DNA of 64,000 nt, from positions 124,001-188,000 of the forward strand of contig NZ_JAMDLH010000008.1 in NCBI RefSeq assembly GCF_023721755.1. Reading direction: 5' to 3'. Positions 16,786 to 25,900 of this stretch are shown here, piece by piece. The notes below the pieces were generated by a model that saw only the letters and a program-made list of their open reading frames with translations, did no database searches and was not told the origin of the DNA. The DNA is from Pleomorphomonas sp. NRK KF1 (GTDB lineage: Bacteria > Pseudomonadota > Alphaproteobacteria > Rhizobiales > Pleomorphomonadaceae). The position numbers and the translations under genes are program-made. Numbering within the stretch: the stretch's first letter is position 1; the number at the start of each line of letters is the position of its first letter.

Positions 16786-18198
16786 TCACTCGTGGACGTA
16801 CATGTCCCAGCCGAGATACTTGGTCGCCGCTTCGGTGACCGCCGCGGCCGAGCTCGAGAAGTTCGTCGCCACGTGGTGCTCGAAGGCGTTCTCGCAGATG
16901 TAGCGCAGCAGCTTCTGCAGGTTGGGGATGTCCACCACGCCGGCGCCGCCGAAGGTGTTCAGCGGGTCGTCGGTGAACGAGCCCTGGCCGGTGTAGCCCT
17001 TGATCTTGCCGGTGAAGTCGTCGGTGGAGAGGCGCAGGAAGGTCATGGCGCCGGCCTTCACCTTGCCGTCCAGCGTGCCATAGGTGTTCTCGGCGCCCAC
17101 GGTGCCAGCGATGATCTGCTGGTAGTCCATCTTCACGCCTTCATTGAAGAAGTGCTTGGGCAGGTTCGAGCAGTGGAAGCAGACGGCCTTGTTGGGGTCG
17201 CCGCCGTAGTTGTTGTTCCAGTCGAGGAGAGCCGACGGCGTCTCGCTGGCAAGGCCGAGCGCGTACATGGAGAGCGAACCCAGCGTGTCGACCTCGCAGG
17301 CCGACGGCAGCAGCTTCTGGCTCATCATGCTCATGACGGTGCAGGGCACGATGCCGAAGAACTCTTCCAGGCTCGTCCAGCACTGCACGGAGGTGATGGT
17401 CAGGCGGTTGGTCTCCACCCAGTTGTCCAGCACGGCGCCGAGCTTGGCCATCTTGATGAGGGCTTCCCTGGGCGTGTGGCCGGTGGGCACGTAGGCCTTG
17501 ATCTCCTCGATCTTCTGCTCGACGGCGGCGTCGGTGGCCTTGAGCTTGCCGATGCGGCCGAGCACTTCGGAGAGGTCGAGCGTGTCGACGGTGATGCCCG
17601 AACGCTCGAGCAGCTTCTCCGAGTAGCGCACGGTGTTGAAGGCGGCCGGGCGGGCGCCGACGGCGCCGACGCGCAGGTTCTTGAAGCCGCGCACGATGCG
17701 GCAGACGGCGGCGAACCACTTGAGGTCGGCCTCGAACTCGGGCGAGTCGGGCGCCTCGGTGTGCAGCGTCGTCAGCGAATACTTGATGCCATACTGCTGA
17801 AGGTTGTTGCAGATCGACATCTTGCCGCAGAAGCTGTCGCGGCGGTGGGTGATGGCCATCTTGCCGGTGTCGTCGGGCGTCGCCTGGATCAGCACGGGCA
17901 CGTCGAGCCCGGCAAGGCGCAGCGCGTCGGCGAGGCCCCGCTCCTCGCCGAAGTTCGGCAGGGTGATGATGATGCCGTCGATATCCTGCGCGTGCTTCTT
18001 GAACAGGGCGGCGCAGATCTCCGCTTCCTTGTAGGTCTCCACCGCGCCGTGGGCCGTCTCTTCCGGCGTTACGACGATCGCCTTATAGCCCTGCTTCTCC
18101 AGAGCGGCGATCATCTCCAGCCGGCCGCTGGCGGCCAGATGGCTGGGGAAGAATCCACGGTTTCCGACGATCACGCCGAATGTCATTTGCTTGGCCAT
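16786..18198 (-). CDS. L-fucose/L-arabinose isomerase family protein
   Basis: A 470-residue cytoplasmic protein of the FucI/AraA-like isomerase family (COG2407), which interconverts aldoses and ketoses with a metal ion. Matching features are the N-terminal Rossmann-like domain with Ile-Val-Gly-Asn-Arg-Gly-Phe-Phe-Pro, the Pro-Asn-Phe-Gly-Glu-Glu region near 80, the Thr-Ser-Val-Gln-Cys-Trp-Thr segment, and the late His-Cys-Ser-Asn-Leu-Pro. The start is the ATG at 18198 with GGAGAG before it; the open frame continues upstream but without similarity to the family. A sugar kinase (26903) and a LacI regulator (15109) are in the window and could belong to the same pathway, but they are not adjacent. 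Confidence 0.85.
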   Translation of the reverse strand: MAKQMTFGVIVGNRGFFPSHLAASGRLEMIAALEKQGYKAIVVTPEETAHGAVETYKEAEICAALFKKHAQDIDGIIITLPNFGEERGLADALRLAGLDVPVLIQATPDDTGKMAITHRRDSFCGKMSICNNLQQYGIKYSLTTLHTEAPDSPEFEADLKWFAAVCRIVRGFKNLRVGAVGARPAAFNTVRYSEKLLERSGITVDTLDLSEVLGRIGKLKATDAAVEQKIEEIKAYVPTGHTPREALIKMAKLGAVLDNWVETNRLTITSVQCWTSLEEFFGIVPCTVMSMMSQKLLPSACEVDTLGSLSMYALGLASETPSALLDWNNNYGGDPNKAVCFHCSNLPKHFFNEGVKMDYQQIIAGTVGAENTYGTLDGKVKAGAMTFLRLSTDDFTGKIKGYTGQGSFTDDPLNTFGGAGVVDIPNLQKLLRYICENAFEHHVATNFSSSAAAVTEAATKYLGWDMYVHE

Positions 18199-18469
18199 CA
18201 GGTCTCTCCTCCGCAGTCGCTTGAAATGTTTGAGGTACGCTACCGAAAGAAAAAAGGGGAGTTTTTCGGTAGAGAATTGAGGTGTAATGAGGGGATTCAA
18301 GCGAGTCCTGAGGAGCGTACATCAAGGACGGGGGAGAGGCAAGGGTGGGGGAGGGGGTGTTTGGAATCGCTTACTTCTCATGGAGCTATCTGGCTATTGG
18401 GGCATTCACTTCTTATTTACAAACCGATCTGAAAGTGATCTCTGGCCTTAATGGGCAACATGGACCGAG

Positions 18470-19660
18470 ATGAGCAAGGGACCGAGAGCAACGATCAAGC
18501 CTGCGCTTTTGGTGTGGGCTCGAGAAACCGCAGGATATGATCTTCTGACGGCGGCTCAAAAGCTCGGCGTCGAAGAAGTAAAGATTGTTGCTTGGGAGTC
18601 TGGGGAGGATCAGCCGTCGATTCCGCAACTGCGCAAGCTGGCTGAACTCTATAAACGTCCCCTCGCAGTTTTCTATCTTTCGGCGCCCCCGCTCACATTT
18701 CAACCAATGCATGACTTTCGACGTTTGCCTGATTTTGGGGGACGCCATTTCTCGCCAGAGCTGACTCTTGAAATCCGCTCTGCCCAGCAGCGCCGAGAGC
18801 TCGCGCTTGAGCTGATTGACGACGCTGATGGTGCGCCTCAGCGCTTCGAGCTTTCCACAAGTATTAAGGAGGATCCTGAGAAGGTCGGGGCTTTTGTGCG
18901 CGGCGCTCTAGGCATTGATTATCAGCTTCAGGCTCGCTGGCGCGACCCTCGAGTTGCGTTTCATGCATGGCGATCGAGAGTTGAGGACAAAGGTGTCCTT
19001 GTCTTTCAGGCGTCGCGAGTTGAAAGCAGTGAAGCGTCGGGATTTGCTGTATGGGCAGATGTGTTGCCTGTTATCGTTGTAAACCGTAAAGACGTCTATC
19101 CGCGTAGGGTTTTCTCCCTCCTGCACGAACTTACACATCTGATGTTGCATCAAAGTGGCGTTTCGGATTTGGACGCAAACGGCGCTCGCCCGATAGATGA
19201 TGAGCGGCTTGAGATGTTTTGCAATCATGTCGCTGGCGCGGCGTTAGTGCCCGAAGATCTACTTCTGGGCGAAACAATTGTACTTGAAAGAGGTTTCGGT
19301 CGCCATGAGTGGAGCGATCCAGAAATCAAGTCGCTCGCATTAACATACAGCGTTTCTCGGGAGACCATTGTTCGCAGGCTTTTGACCCTTCGCCGTGCGA
19401 CTGAGGATTTTTATGGCCGGAAGCGTCAGCAGTACGCCCTAGAGTACCAACAACAACGAGAACGAGAAAAAGAGAAAAATGCGGGCAAGGAGATCCCTCG
19501 CAATATGCCGCTCGAGACCGTTGCAAATGTAGGCAAGCCGTTCGCTCGTTGGGTTATAGAGAATTATCGCCAGGATCGGATAAGTCTCTCGGAGGTGTCA
19601 GGTTATTTAGGGGTAAAGGTCCGCCACGTTCCCGGCATCGAGCGACAGTTGGACTTCTAA
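18470..19660 (+). CDS. XRE HTH fused to ImmA/IrrE-type metallopeptidase
   Basis: A 396-residue protein: an XRE-type HTH at about 8-60 (Leu-Leu-Thr-Ala-Ala-Gln-Lys-Leu, then Trp-Glu-Ser-Gly) followed by an ImmA/IrrE zinc peptidase domain with HELTH at 219-223 and a C-terminal charged coiled stretch near 330-350. Members cleave repressors or antitoxins in phage, conjugative-element and stress responses. The gene is visibly more AT-rich than its neighbours and lies next to a DUF4411 gene starting 3 bp after its stop. This pair occurs widely as a mobile toxin-antitoxin-like unit. No strong ribosome binding site is visible. Confidence 0.88.
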   Translation: MSKGPRATIKPALLVWARETAGYDLLTAAQKLGVEEVKIVAWESGEDQPSIPQLRKLAELYKRPLAVFYLSAPPLTFQPMHDFRRLPDFGGRHFSPELTLEIRSAQQRRELALELIDDADGAPQRFELSTSIKEDPEKVGAFVRGALGIDYQLQARWRDPRVAFHAWRSRVEDKGVLVFQASRVESSEASGFAVWADVLPVIVVNRKDVYPRRVFSLLHELTHLMLHQSGVSDLDANGARPIDDERLEMFCNHVAGAALVPEDLLLGETIVLERGFGRHEWSDPEIKSLALTYSVSRETIVRRLLTLRRATEDFYGRKRQQYALEYQQQREREKEKNAGKEIPRNMPLETVANVGKPFARWVIENYRQDRISLSEVSGYLGVKVRHVPGIERQLDF

Positions 19661-19663
19661 GCT

Positions 19664-20146
19664 ATGATGGATCGGCATGCGACCTACTGCATCGATACCA
19701 GTTCTTTGTTGCATGCTTGGTTTCGTGCTTATCCACCAAAGCGTTTCGGAAGTCTCTGGGGTGCGCTCGATAGGTTAATAGACGAGGGGCGGTTGCTCGC
19801 TACGATTGAGGTTCTCTACGAGCTGAAAAAGAAGGACGATGGTCTTTTCGAGTGGGCTAAATTTCGAAGAGAACTATTGTTTCGCGAGATTGATGACGGC
19901 GTGCAGAGCGAAGTTGTTCGCATCATGGAAGCTTATCCTAAGCTCGTCGATACTGGGAAGGGGAAATCGGGGGGTGACCCCTTTGTCATAGCGCAGGCTC
20001 TTGCTGCAAGACCTCGGCTGGTAGTTGTTACTCAGGAGTTGGGTGGATCCCTCGATAAGCCTAAAATTCCGTTTGTTTGTGATCAGGAGGGGATTCGCCA
20101 TATAGATTTTTTAGAGCTAATCGAAGAGGAAGATTGGGTTTTTTAG
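19664..20146 (+). CDS. DUF4411 family protein (PIN-like)
   Basis: A 160-residue DUF4411 protein. It begins with Tyr-Cys-Ile-Asp-Thr-Ser-Ser-Leu (residues 8-15), the first acidic metal-site Asp of a PIN-like nuclease fold, has a conserved Glu-Val-Leu-Tyr-Glu-Leu near 49-54, and Gly-Gly-Asp-Pro-Phe-Val-Ile-Ala near 103-110 with a second Asp. These acidic residues suggest an RNase-type active site. It starts 3 bp after the ImmA/IrrE gene and shares its AT-rich composition, so the two probably moved and function together. Which member is the toxin is inferred, not shown. Confidence 0.82.
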   Translation: MMDRHATYCIDTSSLLHAWFRAYPPKRFGSLWGALDRLIDEGRLLATIEVLYELKKKDDGLFEWAKFRRELLFREIDDGVQSEVVRIMEAYPKLVDTGKGKSGGDPFVIAQALAARPRLVVVTQELGGSLDKPKIPFVCDQEGIRHIDFLELIEEEDWVF

Positions 20147-20462
20147 TATACTAACCATATGCATGAGTGAATATTTTCTTTTTGTTGACTCATTACTTTC
20201 GAGATTGCCGTTTTGGATGTTGGAAAGACAACGATGTTTGGGAGTGGGTCCAACAGTGGTGCGGCATGGAAACGGCCGACAGGTCGATAGGTGGTGATGA
20301 TGCCCCTAGGTTCCATTCAGGTCTGAGTTTGTTTCCGGCATTAGTTTTGCCCTTACGGGCGGTGATGTCGGGCGTAGGCGCGGAGCCCTTTAGCTGGCGG
20401 CGCGCCAGAGCTCGACGGCTGGGAAGGTTGCCGGTAGTTTTGCCAATACGCTGAACGCGCCT
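20147..20462. other. Gene-free gap, about 315 bp
   Basis: Composition shifts from AT-rich to GC-rich across this stretch, marking the downstream edge of the ImmA/IrrE-DUF4411 insert. One 95-codon frame is open on the plus strand but has no ribosome binding site or protein-like pattern, and I do not call it. No repeat arm is visible. Confidence 0.45.
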
Positions 20463-20771
20463 TCAAAGTCCGGCTCCCCCGAGAGACACATGCCTCACGT
20501 CCTGCGCGCCATCCACCACACGGGCAATCTGAACGCTGTCTGGCTTGACCCTATACAGGGCGAGCCAGCGCTCGCAGGTGAGGTGTCGTGCGCCTTCGGC
20601 GATGTCGGGGCGGGCAGGGCCTAGCATCGGGTTGTCGGCGAGCATGGCGATGCGGCGCTCGATGCGGTCGGTGATCGTGTCGGCGGCGTCCGGACCTGAC
20701 TTGCCGGCGATTCAGACCCAGAGGTCGACCATGTCGGTGCGCGCCATGGCGGAGTAGGTGACGGTTGACAT
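20463..20771 (-). pseudogene. parE: ParE-type toxin gene with a premature stop
   Basis: Read from the ATG at 20771, 2 bp past the parD stop, the frame encodes a ParE/RelE-fold toxin: Val-Thr-Tyr-Ser-Ala-Met-Ala-Arg-Thr-Asp-Met-Val-Asp-Leu-Trp at the start, Ile-Glu-Arg-Arg-Ile-Ala-Met-Leu in the second helix, and Leu-Ala-Leu-Tyr-Arg-Val then Ala-Arg-Val-Val-Asp-Gly strands. Codon 20 is TGA (20712-20714), directly after Trp-Val. The rest of the frame to codon 102 is intact and family-like, so one substitution would restore it. Re-initiation at an internal ATG at 20645 would give only 60 residues lacking helix 1. The toxin is therefore probably inactive. Confidence 0.78.
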
Positions 20772-20772
20772 C

Positions 20773-21033
20773 CTACTCTTTGGCCATCAGGCGCTTGCGG
20801 CCCTCGGCGTTGACGGCTTCGGCGTCGAGCGGCCGAAAGTCGCCGCTTTCGATGCCGTCCTGCCAAGCCTGCTGAAGAAAGCGCAGCCTCTCGCCCTCGG
20901 CGTGGTCGAGCTTTTCCATGAGCCGCAGGGCCTCCCGCACCACCTCGCTGGACGAGGCGTAGCGGCCGGACTCCACCTTGGTCTTGACGTAGCTCACCAG
21001 TTCGTCGGTCAGCGACACATTGAGGTTGCCCAT
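20773..21033 (-). CDS. parD: ParD-type ribbon-helix-helix antitoxin
   Basis: An 86-residue antitoxin with an N-terminal ribbon-helix-helix (Asn-Val-Ser-Leu-Thr-Asp-Glu-Leu-Val, then Gly-Arg-Tyr-Ala-Ser-Ser-Ser-Glu-Val-Val-Arg-Glu-Ala-Leu-Arg) typical of ParD/CopG, and a C-terminal helix that wraps the toxin. AAGGAG precedes the ATG at 21033. It is intact and directly followed by the parE toxin frame, which carries a premature stop. It may persist as an autorepressor or as an antidote to related toxins. Confidence 0.88.
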   Translation of the reverse strand: MGNLNVSLTDELVSYVKTKVESGRYASSSEVVREALRLMEKLDHAEGERLRFLQQAWQDGIESGDFRPLDAEAVNAEGRKRLMAKE

Positions 21034-21317
21034 GTCGAAGATCTCCTTCCCTTCGATGATGGCGGCGATAACAGAGAATGGCAATGTTTGTTATTCTCGC
21101 GGTGATCCGCGTCCGTTGGGGGAACGATTGCCCGGGCGGGCGCGTTCTCCTGTTGCCCGTCGGCATGGCTGCCGCCCTTTCAGCGCATTGGCCCGCCGAT
21201 TGAATCTCGCGCTTTCGCGTCCCACGTTCATTGCTTGACGTGTTCAGCATTTCGCGGCGCGGCCGGGCGGCACACACGGCCCCCGCCAGCCGCCGATCCA
21301 TTTCTCAGGAGACATTC

Positions 21318-23039
21318 ATGGCCGAATCCATTGCCCACTACATCGCCCGCTTTCTTGGCGAGGCCGGGGTCAAGCGCATCTGGGGGGTGACGGGCGACAG
21401 CCTGAATGGCCTCAGCGACAGTTTGCATCGGCTGGGCGAGATCCGCTGGATGGGGACGCGGCATGAGGAGGCGGCGGCGTTTGCGGCCGGGGCCGAGGCG
21501 CACATTACCGGGGAGCTGGCGGTGTGCGCCGGCTCGTGCGGGCCGGGCAACCTGCACCTCATCAACGGGTTGTTCGACTGCCAGCGCAGCCATGTGCCGG
21601 TGCTGGCGATCGCCGCGCACATTCCCTCGTCGGAGATCGGCTCGGGCTATTTCCAGGAGACGCACCCGCAGGAGCTGTTCCGCGAGTGCTCGGTCTATTG
21701 CGAGCTGGTGACCAACCCCGAGCAGATGCCGCGCGTGCTGGAGGTTGCCGTGCGCACCGCCATCGCCAGGAAGGGCGTCGCCGTCATCGTGCTGCCGGGC
21801 GATGTGGCGCTGAAGCCGATGCCTGACGATGTCGACATCCGCTGGCGCGAGCCGGAGCTTGGCCGCCTGGTGCCGTCGGCGGCGCAGGTGGATGCGCTCA
21901 TCGACATGCTCACCGCCAGTTCGAAGGTGACGCTGCTCTGCGGCGCCGGCTGCGCCGAGGCGCATGACGAGGTGGTGGCGCTGGCCGCCCGGCTGAAGGC
22001 GCCCATCGTCCACGCCCTGCGCGGCAAGGAGTTCGTGGAATACGACAACCCCTATGACGTCGGCATGACCGGGCTGATCGGCTTTTCCTCCGGCTATCAC
22101 GCCATGGACGCGGCCGACACGCTGTTGATCCTCGGCTCGTCCTTCCCCTACCGCGCCTTCTATCCGGCCGGCGCGAAGATCGCCCAGGTGGACAGCCGGC
22201 CGGAAAGCCTCGGCGCCCACACTCAGATCGATTTGGGGCTGGTCGGCGACGTCAAGGCGACGGTGGCGGCGCTGCTCGACAAGCTGCCCGAGAAGCGTGA
22301 CGACGCCTTCCTCAAGACGGCGCTCGACCACTATGCCAAGGCGCGCAAGGGGCTGGACGACCTCGCCACCGACGATGGCGCCAAGGGCCAGATCCACCCG
22401 CAATATCTCGCCCGCCTCGTCAGCGAGAAGGCGGCCGACGACGCCATCTTCACCTGCGACGTCGGCACGCCCACGGTGTGGGCGGCGCGCTACGTGACGA
22501 TGAACGGCAAGCGGCGGCTGATCGGCTCGTTCAACCACGGCTCGATGGCCAACGCCCTGTCGCAGGCCATCGGCGCCCAGGGCGTCGACCGCAACAGGCA
22601 GGTGGTGGCGCTCTGCGGTGACGGCGGCTTCGCCATGCTGATGGGCGACATCCTCAGCGTGCGCCAGCTGGACCTGCCGCTGAAGATCGTCATCTTCCAC
22701 AACCGCTCGCTCGGCTTCGTCGCCATGGAGATGAAGGCCGGCGGCTACATCTCCGACGACACCGACCTCAACAGCCCCGACTTCGTCAAGGTGGCCGAGG
22801 CGATCGGCATCAAGGGCATCCGCGTCGACGACGCCAAGGCGCTGCCGGCGGCCCTCGACGAAGCCTTCGCCACGCCCGGCCCTGTTTTGGTGGACGTGAT
22901 GACCGCCAAGCAGGAGCTGGCCATGCCGCCGCAGATCACCCTGGAACAGGCCAAGGGCTTCTCGCTCTACATGATGCGGGCGATCCTGAGCGGCCGGGGC
23001 GATGAACTGATCGAGCTGGCCAAGACCAACTGGCGGTGA
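21318..23039 (+). CDS. poxB: Pyruvate dehydrogenase (quinone), thiamine-diphosphate dependent
   Basis: A 573-residue thiamine-diphosphate enzyme matching PoxB in length and pattern. PoxB oxidises pyruvate to acetate and CO2 and passes electrons via FAD to ubiquinone at the membrane. The catalytic Glu is in Thr-Arg-His-Glu-Glu (about 50), the Gly-Ser-Cys-Gly-Pro-Gly-Asn-Leu-His stretch is near 73, and the metal/diphosphate motif Cys-Gly-Asp-Gly-Gly-Phe-Ala with downstream Asn is near 432-460. The C-terminal Met-Met-Arg-Ala helix could be the lipid-binding tail. Start at the ATG with CAGGAG upstream. It stands alone; no regulator is adjacent. Confidence 0.9.
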   Translation: MAESIAHYIARFLGEAGVKRIWGVTGDSLNGLSDSLHRLGEIRWMGTRHEEAAAFAAGAEAHITGELAVCAGSCGPGNLHLINGLFDCQRSHVPVLAIAAHIPSSEIGSGYFQETHPQELFRECSVYCELVTNPEQMPRVLEVAVRTAIARKGVAVIVLPGDVALKPMPDDVDIRWREPELGRLVPSAAQVDALIDMLTASSKVTLLCGAGCAEAHDEVVALAARLKAPIVHALRGKEFVEYDNPYDVGMTGLIGFSSGYHAMDAADTLLILGSSFPYRAFYPAGAKIAQVDSRPESLGAHTQIDLGLVGDVKATVAALLDKLPEKRDDAFLKTALDHYAKARKGLDDLATDDGAKGQIHPQYLARLVSEKAADDAIFTCDVGTPTVWAARYVTMNGKRRLIGSFNHGSMANALSQAIGAQGVDRNRQVVALCGDGGFAMLMGDILSVRQLDLPLKIVIFHNRSLGFVAMEMKAGGYISDDTDLNSPDFVKVAEAIGIKGIRVDDAKALPAALDEAFATPGPVLVDVMTAKQELAMPPQITLEQAKGFSLYMMRAILSGRGDELIELAKTNWR

Positions 23040-23171
23040 GGGGGTAATGGTTCAGTCGTGGCTTCATGTGGGCGCCACTCTGTCAGCGCAGGCATCAAAT
23101 GTGAAATCACGGCTGCATTCTGCGCGTTGGATGGGTTGATATCGATGTATGAGTTGATTTGTTGGTTATTC

Positions 23172-23195
23172 AGCTTTCTAGATAAGCTATAGCTT
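23172..23195. promoter_or_regulatory. Candidate operator upstream of the second hipA
   Basis: A perfect 12-bp palindrome AAGCTATAGCTT (23184-23195) partly overlaps an imperfect palindrome AGCTT-TCTAGA-TAAGCT (23172-23188). Both sit in a short AT-rich stretch 50-75 bp before the hipA-like gene. They are plausible binding sites for the HTH protein at 24396. Inferred from symmetry only. Confidence 0.45.
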
Positions 23196-23247
23196 CATAA
23201 TGGTGTCATGTGCTATGCTCTGCCGTGAAAGGTGAAGGTGCAGCTGC

Positions 23248-24417
23248 ATGGACCCTAGAAGCGCCGACATTCTGTTCAAGGGGGAGCCGGCCGGCACGCT
23301 GGTCGAGACGGCCGGTGGCGGCACGCGCTTTACCTATCGGGCCGACTGGCGCGGCGGCGATATCGGCTGCTGCCTGCCGTCGCTCCGGCGCGAGCATGAA
23401 TGGCCGGTCGGGCTGCATCCGTTTTTCCAGCATATCGGTTCGGAAGGCTGGCTTCGGGAGCAAAAGGCCCGGGCGGCGCACGTGGTTGGCGACGATGATC
23501 TCGGCCTGCTGCTGCGCTATGGCGCCGACTGCATCGGGGCAGTGAGCGTTCTCCCGCCCGATGATGCCGAGCCGCTGCCGGCGATCACCGAGGCCACGGT
23601 CAACCCTGGCCGTACCGTGTCGGGCGTTCAGAGAAAGCTGCTGGTCGCAAGGGACGCTGACGGGCGTTTCCTGCCGGCCGCGGCGACGGGGCCGGCGCCC
23701 TATATCGCCAAGTTCAACTCCGAGCGGATCGGCAGCCTCGTTCGCAACGAGGCGCTCAGCCTCAGGTGGACGGCGGCCGTGCTGGGCAAGGCGGAGGTGA
23801 CCGAGTTCACCACGGCGATGGTCGCCGGTCTCGGCGAGATCGCGCTGGTCGTCAGCCGTTTTGACCGGACGACGGAGGGCGGCAAGCTGCGGCTCGAGGA
23901 TTGCGCGCAGATCCTGCAAAAGCCGAGAGGGCAGGACTATGCCGGCAAGTACGATGCCGCCTATGAGGACGTGGCGGCCGTCATCGGCCAATACTCGTCG
24001 CGGCCGCAGATCGACCTTGCGCGCCTCTTCAGGCGGCTGATCGCCTTCGTCCTGATCGGCAATTGCGACGCCCACCTCAAGAACTTCTCGCTTCTGGAAA
24101 CGCCCGATGGCCTGCGCCTGTCGCCCGCCTATGACGTGGTGAACACCGCGCTCTATGACGGCTTCGATCAGGTGTTGGCGCTGTCGATCGGCGGCCGGCG
24201 CGTGCAACTGGAGGCGGCCGATCAGGCGCTGTTCCGGGCGTTCGGCAAGGAGATCGGCCTGCCGGACCGGGCGGTCGAGCTGGCCTTCAGGGATGTGAAG
24301 CGCGGCGTCGAGCGGGCGGCATCCGTCATTCGGCCGCCGGAGGCCGAGCCCGAGGATGGCTTCACCCATCGCTTCAGGGAGATCGTGGACCGCTCATGTC
24401 TCAGACTTCTTCCATAG
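23248..24417 (+). CDS. HipA-family kinase (second copy)
   Basis: A 389-residue HipA-like kinase. Ser-Gly-Val-Gln-Arg-Lys at 125-130 is the ATP-loop motif, GNCDAHLKN at 271-279 is the catalytic loop and Ser-Pro-Ala-Tyr-Asp at 292-296 the metal site, so all key residues are present. The N-terminal domain is joined to the kinase, unlike split HipT systems. The next gene overlaps its 3' end by 22 bp and encodes an HTH protein, so the order is toxin first and regulator second, the reverse of classical hipBA. The start at 23248 is the first good ATG after an AT-rich promoter-like gap. Confidence 0.85.
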   Translation: MDPRSADILFKGEPAGTLVETAGGGTRFTYRADWRGGDIGCCLPSLRREHEWPVGLHPFFQHIGSEGWLREQKARAAHVVGDDDLGLLLRYGADCIGAVSVLPPDDAEPLPAITEATVNPGRTVSGVQRKLLVARDADGRFLPAAATGPAPYIAKFNSERIGSLVRNEALSLRWTAAVLGKAEVTEFTTAMVAGLGEIALVVSRFDRTTEGGKLRLEDCAQILQKPRGQDYAGKYDAAYEDVAAVIGQYSSRPQIDLARLFRRLIAFVLIGNCDAHLKNFSLLETPDGLRLSPAYDVVNTALYDGFDQVLALSIGGRRVQLEAADQALFRAFGKEIGLPDRAVELAFRDVKRGVERAASVIRPPEAEPEDGFTHRFREIVDRSCLRLLP

Positions 24418-25403
24418 CGCCGCTGTCCTGGCCGCGCCTCGTCGAGGAGGCGTTGCGCCGCCGCAAGGCGGAGGGGCTGACGCAGAAGGACCATGCGGCG
24501 CTGGCCGGCGTCAGCCATCCGACGATGGCGGCCTTCGAGCGCGGCGAGACGACGCTGACTCTGGCGAAAGCGATGGACATCCTGCGCGTGGTCGGCCTCG
24601 TCGACGAGCCGTCGCCGGAAGACGCTCAGTCGCGCTTCGTGCGCGAAGCCTTCGAGCGCTGGCAGGCGCTGGTGGCGCCGCTGGCGCAGGACGCGCCGGC
24701 CCGTTTCCCGAATGGCTGGTACCGGATCGACTATTGGCTGGAAGGCGACCTCAGGACGCCCGACCTTGCAGCGTTCGAGCGGCTTCTTGAAAAGTTGGTC
24801 GTAAAAAAAGGTGGTTGGCCGGTATTCTGGGCTCCGGCCGGCGTGGACACTTTTATGCGCGAGGGGGAAGGGGTGATCGAGTGCTGGTGGTCGCCGCCCA
24901 GCGAGGATGCCCACAATATATTCGACACTCCCGATTTTTATACATTCTGGAGTGCCAGGACCACGGGGCGGATGGTTCTGATGCGCGGCTATGAGGAAGA
25001 CGGGGCGGGCACCTTTCCGGCAGGGGCCATCCTCGATACGACGTTGCCGATCTGGCGGATGGGCGAGGTGCTGCTGCACGCCGAACGGCTGGCCTCCCTT
25101 CTCAAGAAGACTGCGGACAGCGCGGTAACCGTGCATTTCCGCGCGCTCTACACCGGGCTGAGCGGCCGCGTTCTCCGCTCCTGGGCCAACCCGCTGAGCG
25201 ACCTCGTCATCCAGGGCCACGCCGCCCGCAGCGACGAGGCCGAGTTGCAAGCGGAAATCCCGGCCGCCGACATCGAAGGGCGGCTCGCCGAACATCTGTT
25301 GCCGCTCACCGCCTCGCTCTACGAGCGCTTCGGCGTCGCCGGCCTGTCGCTCGACCGGGTGAAGGCGGAGGTGGAGCGCCTCAAGGCAAGTTCGGTGCGC
25401 TGA
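24396..25403 (+). CDS. XRE HTH protein with large C-terminal domain (HipA partner)
   Basis: A 335-residue protein. An XRE-type helix-turn-helix at about 13-65 (Gly-Leu-Thr-Gln-Lys-Asp-His-Ala-Ala-Leu-Ala-Gly-Val-Ser, then Phe-Glu-Arg-Gly) is followed by a roughly 260-residue domain of unknown function containing Trp-Tyr-Arg-Ile-Asp-Tyr-Trp and Gly-Arg-Val-Leu-Arg-Ser-Trp-Ala-Asn-Pro segments. It overlaps the hipA gene by 22 bp and is surely co-expressed. By position it should be the antitoxin and autorepressor, but HipB proteins are normally only about 90 residues, so the extra domain may sense something or carry the neutralising surface. The C-terminal family is not recognised. Confidence 0.7.
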   Translation: MSQTSSIAPLSWPRLVEEALRRRKAEGLTQKDHAALAGVSHPTMAAFERGETTLTLAKAMDILRVVGLVDEPSPEDAQSRFVREAFERWQALVAPLAQDAPARFPNGWYRIDYWLEGDLRTPDLAAFERLLEKLVVKKGGWPVFWAPAGVDTFMREGEGVIECWWSPPSEDAHNIFDTPDFYTFWSARTTGRMVLMRGYEEDGAGTFPAGAILDTTLPIWRMGEVLLHAERLASLLKKTADSAVTVHFRALYTGLSGRVLRSWANPLSDLVIQGHAARSDEAELQAEIPAADIEGRLAEHLLPLTASLYERFGVAGLSLDRVKAEVERLKASSVR

Positions 25404-25591
25404 GCGGGGGGCGCCGGCCTTGGCCGCGCGCATCGGTTGACAAGCGTCAGCTCCCGGTTGCGGTTCTCCTGGCCGGGCACCATAGTCTCCTGACGGGCTC
25501 AGATGACGCCATGGGCTGGTCGTGGGGCGACGGAACGAGGGGTGTATCAGGTTGGCTCGGTATTGGGAGACCGATATCAACCTCCCGCCTC

Positions 25592-25795
25592 TTCCGGCCT
25601 GAGGTCCTGGCCTGCGCAAGGATGACAGCATTATATATAGGGATGACAATCGGTTAGGTGGGGCTCTTTCATCGCGCCGCCACTCGCAACGCTTGCCGCT
25701 CCGCTCATGCGATATCAAGCTCGATGGCGGTACTCCAGCGGTTTTCCCTTTCTATCAATCTGTCATCCTTGCGAAGGCCAGGACCTCAGGCAGAA
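25592..25795. repeat. Full-length MITE-like element (about 204 bp)
   Basis: Begins with the TTCCGGCCTGAGGTCC arm and GGATGACAG, and ends with CTGTCATCC...GGACCTCAGGCAGAA. Its core contains TATATATAGGGATGACAATCGG, related in reverse to the copy at 16398-16596. It fills most of the gene-free gap 25404-25900. Confidence 0.78.
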
Positions 25796-25900
25796 AGAAA
25801 CAATCGGCCGATATCGCGCTCCAAAAGCCGAGCCGACCGATCAGCCCCCTTCGTCAAGTAGGTAGGCGCCGGCCGTGGCCGACGCCCCTCTTGTCTTCGC

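Noticed and set aside
20167-20454. 95-codon frame after the DUF4411 gene
   Set aside because: No ribosome binding site; composition changes sharply within it and it crosses the edge of the AT-rich insert.
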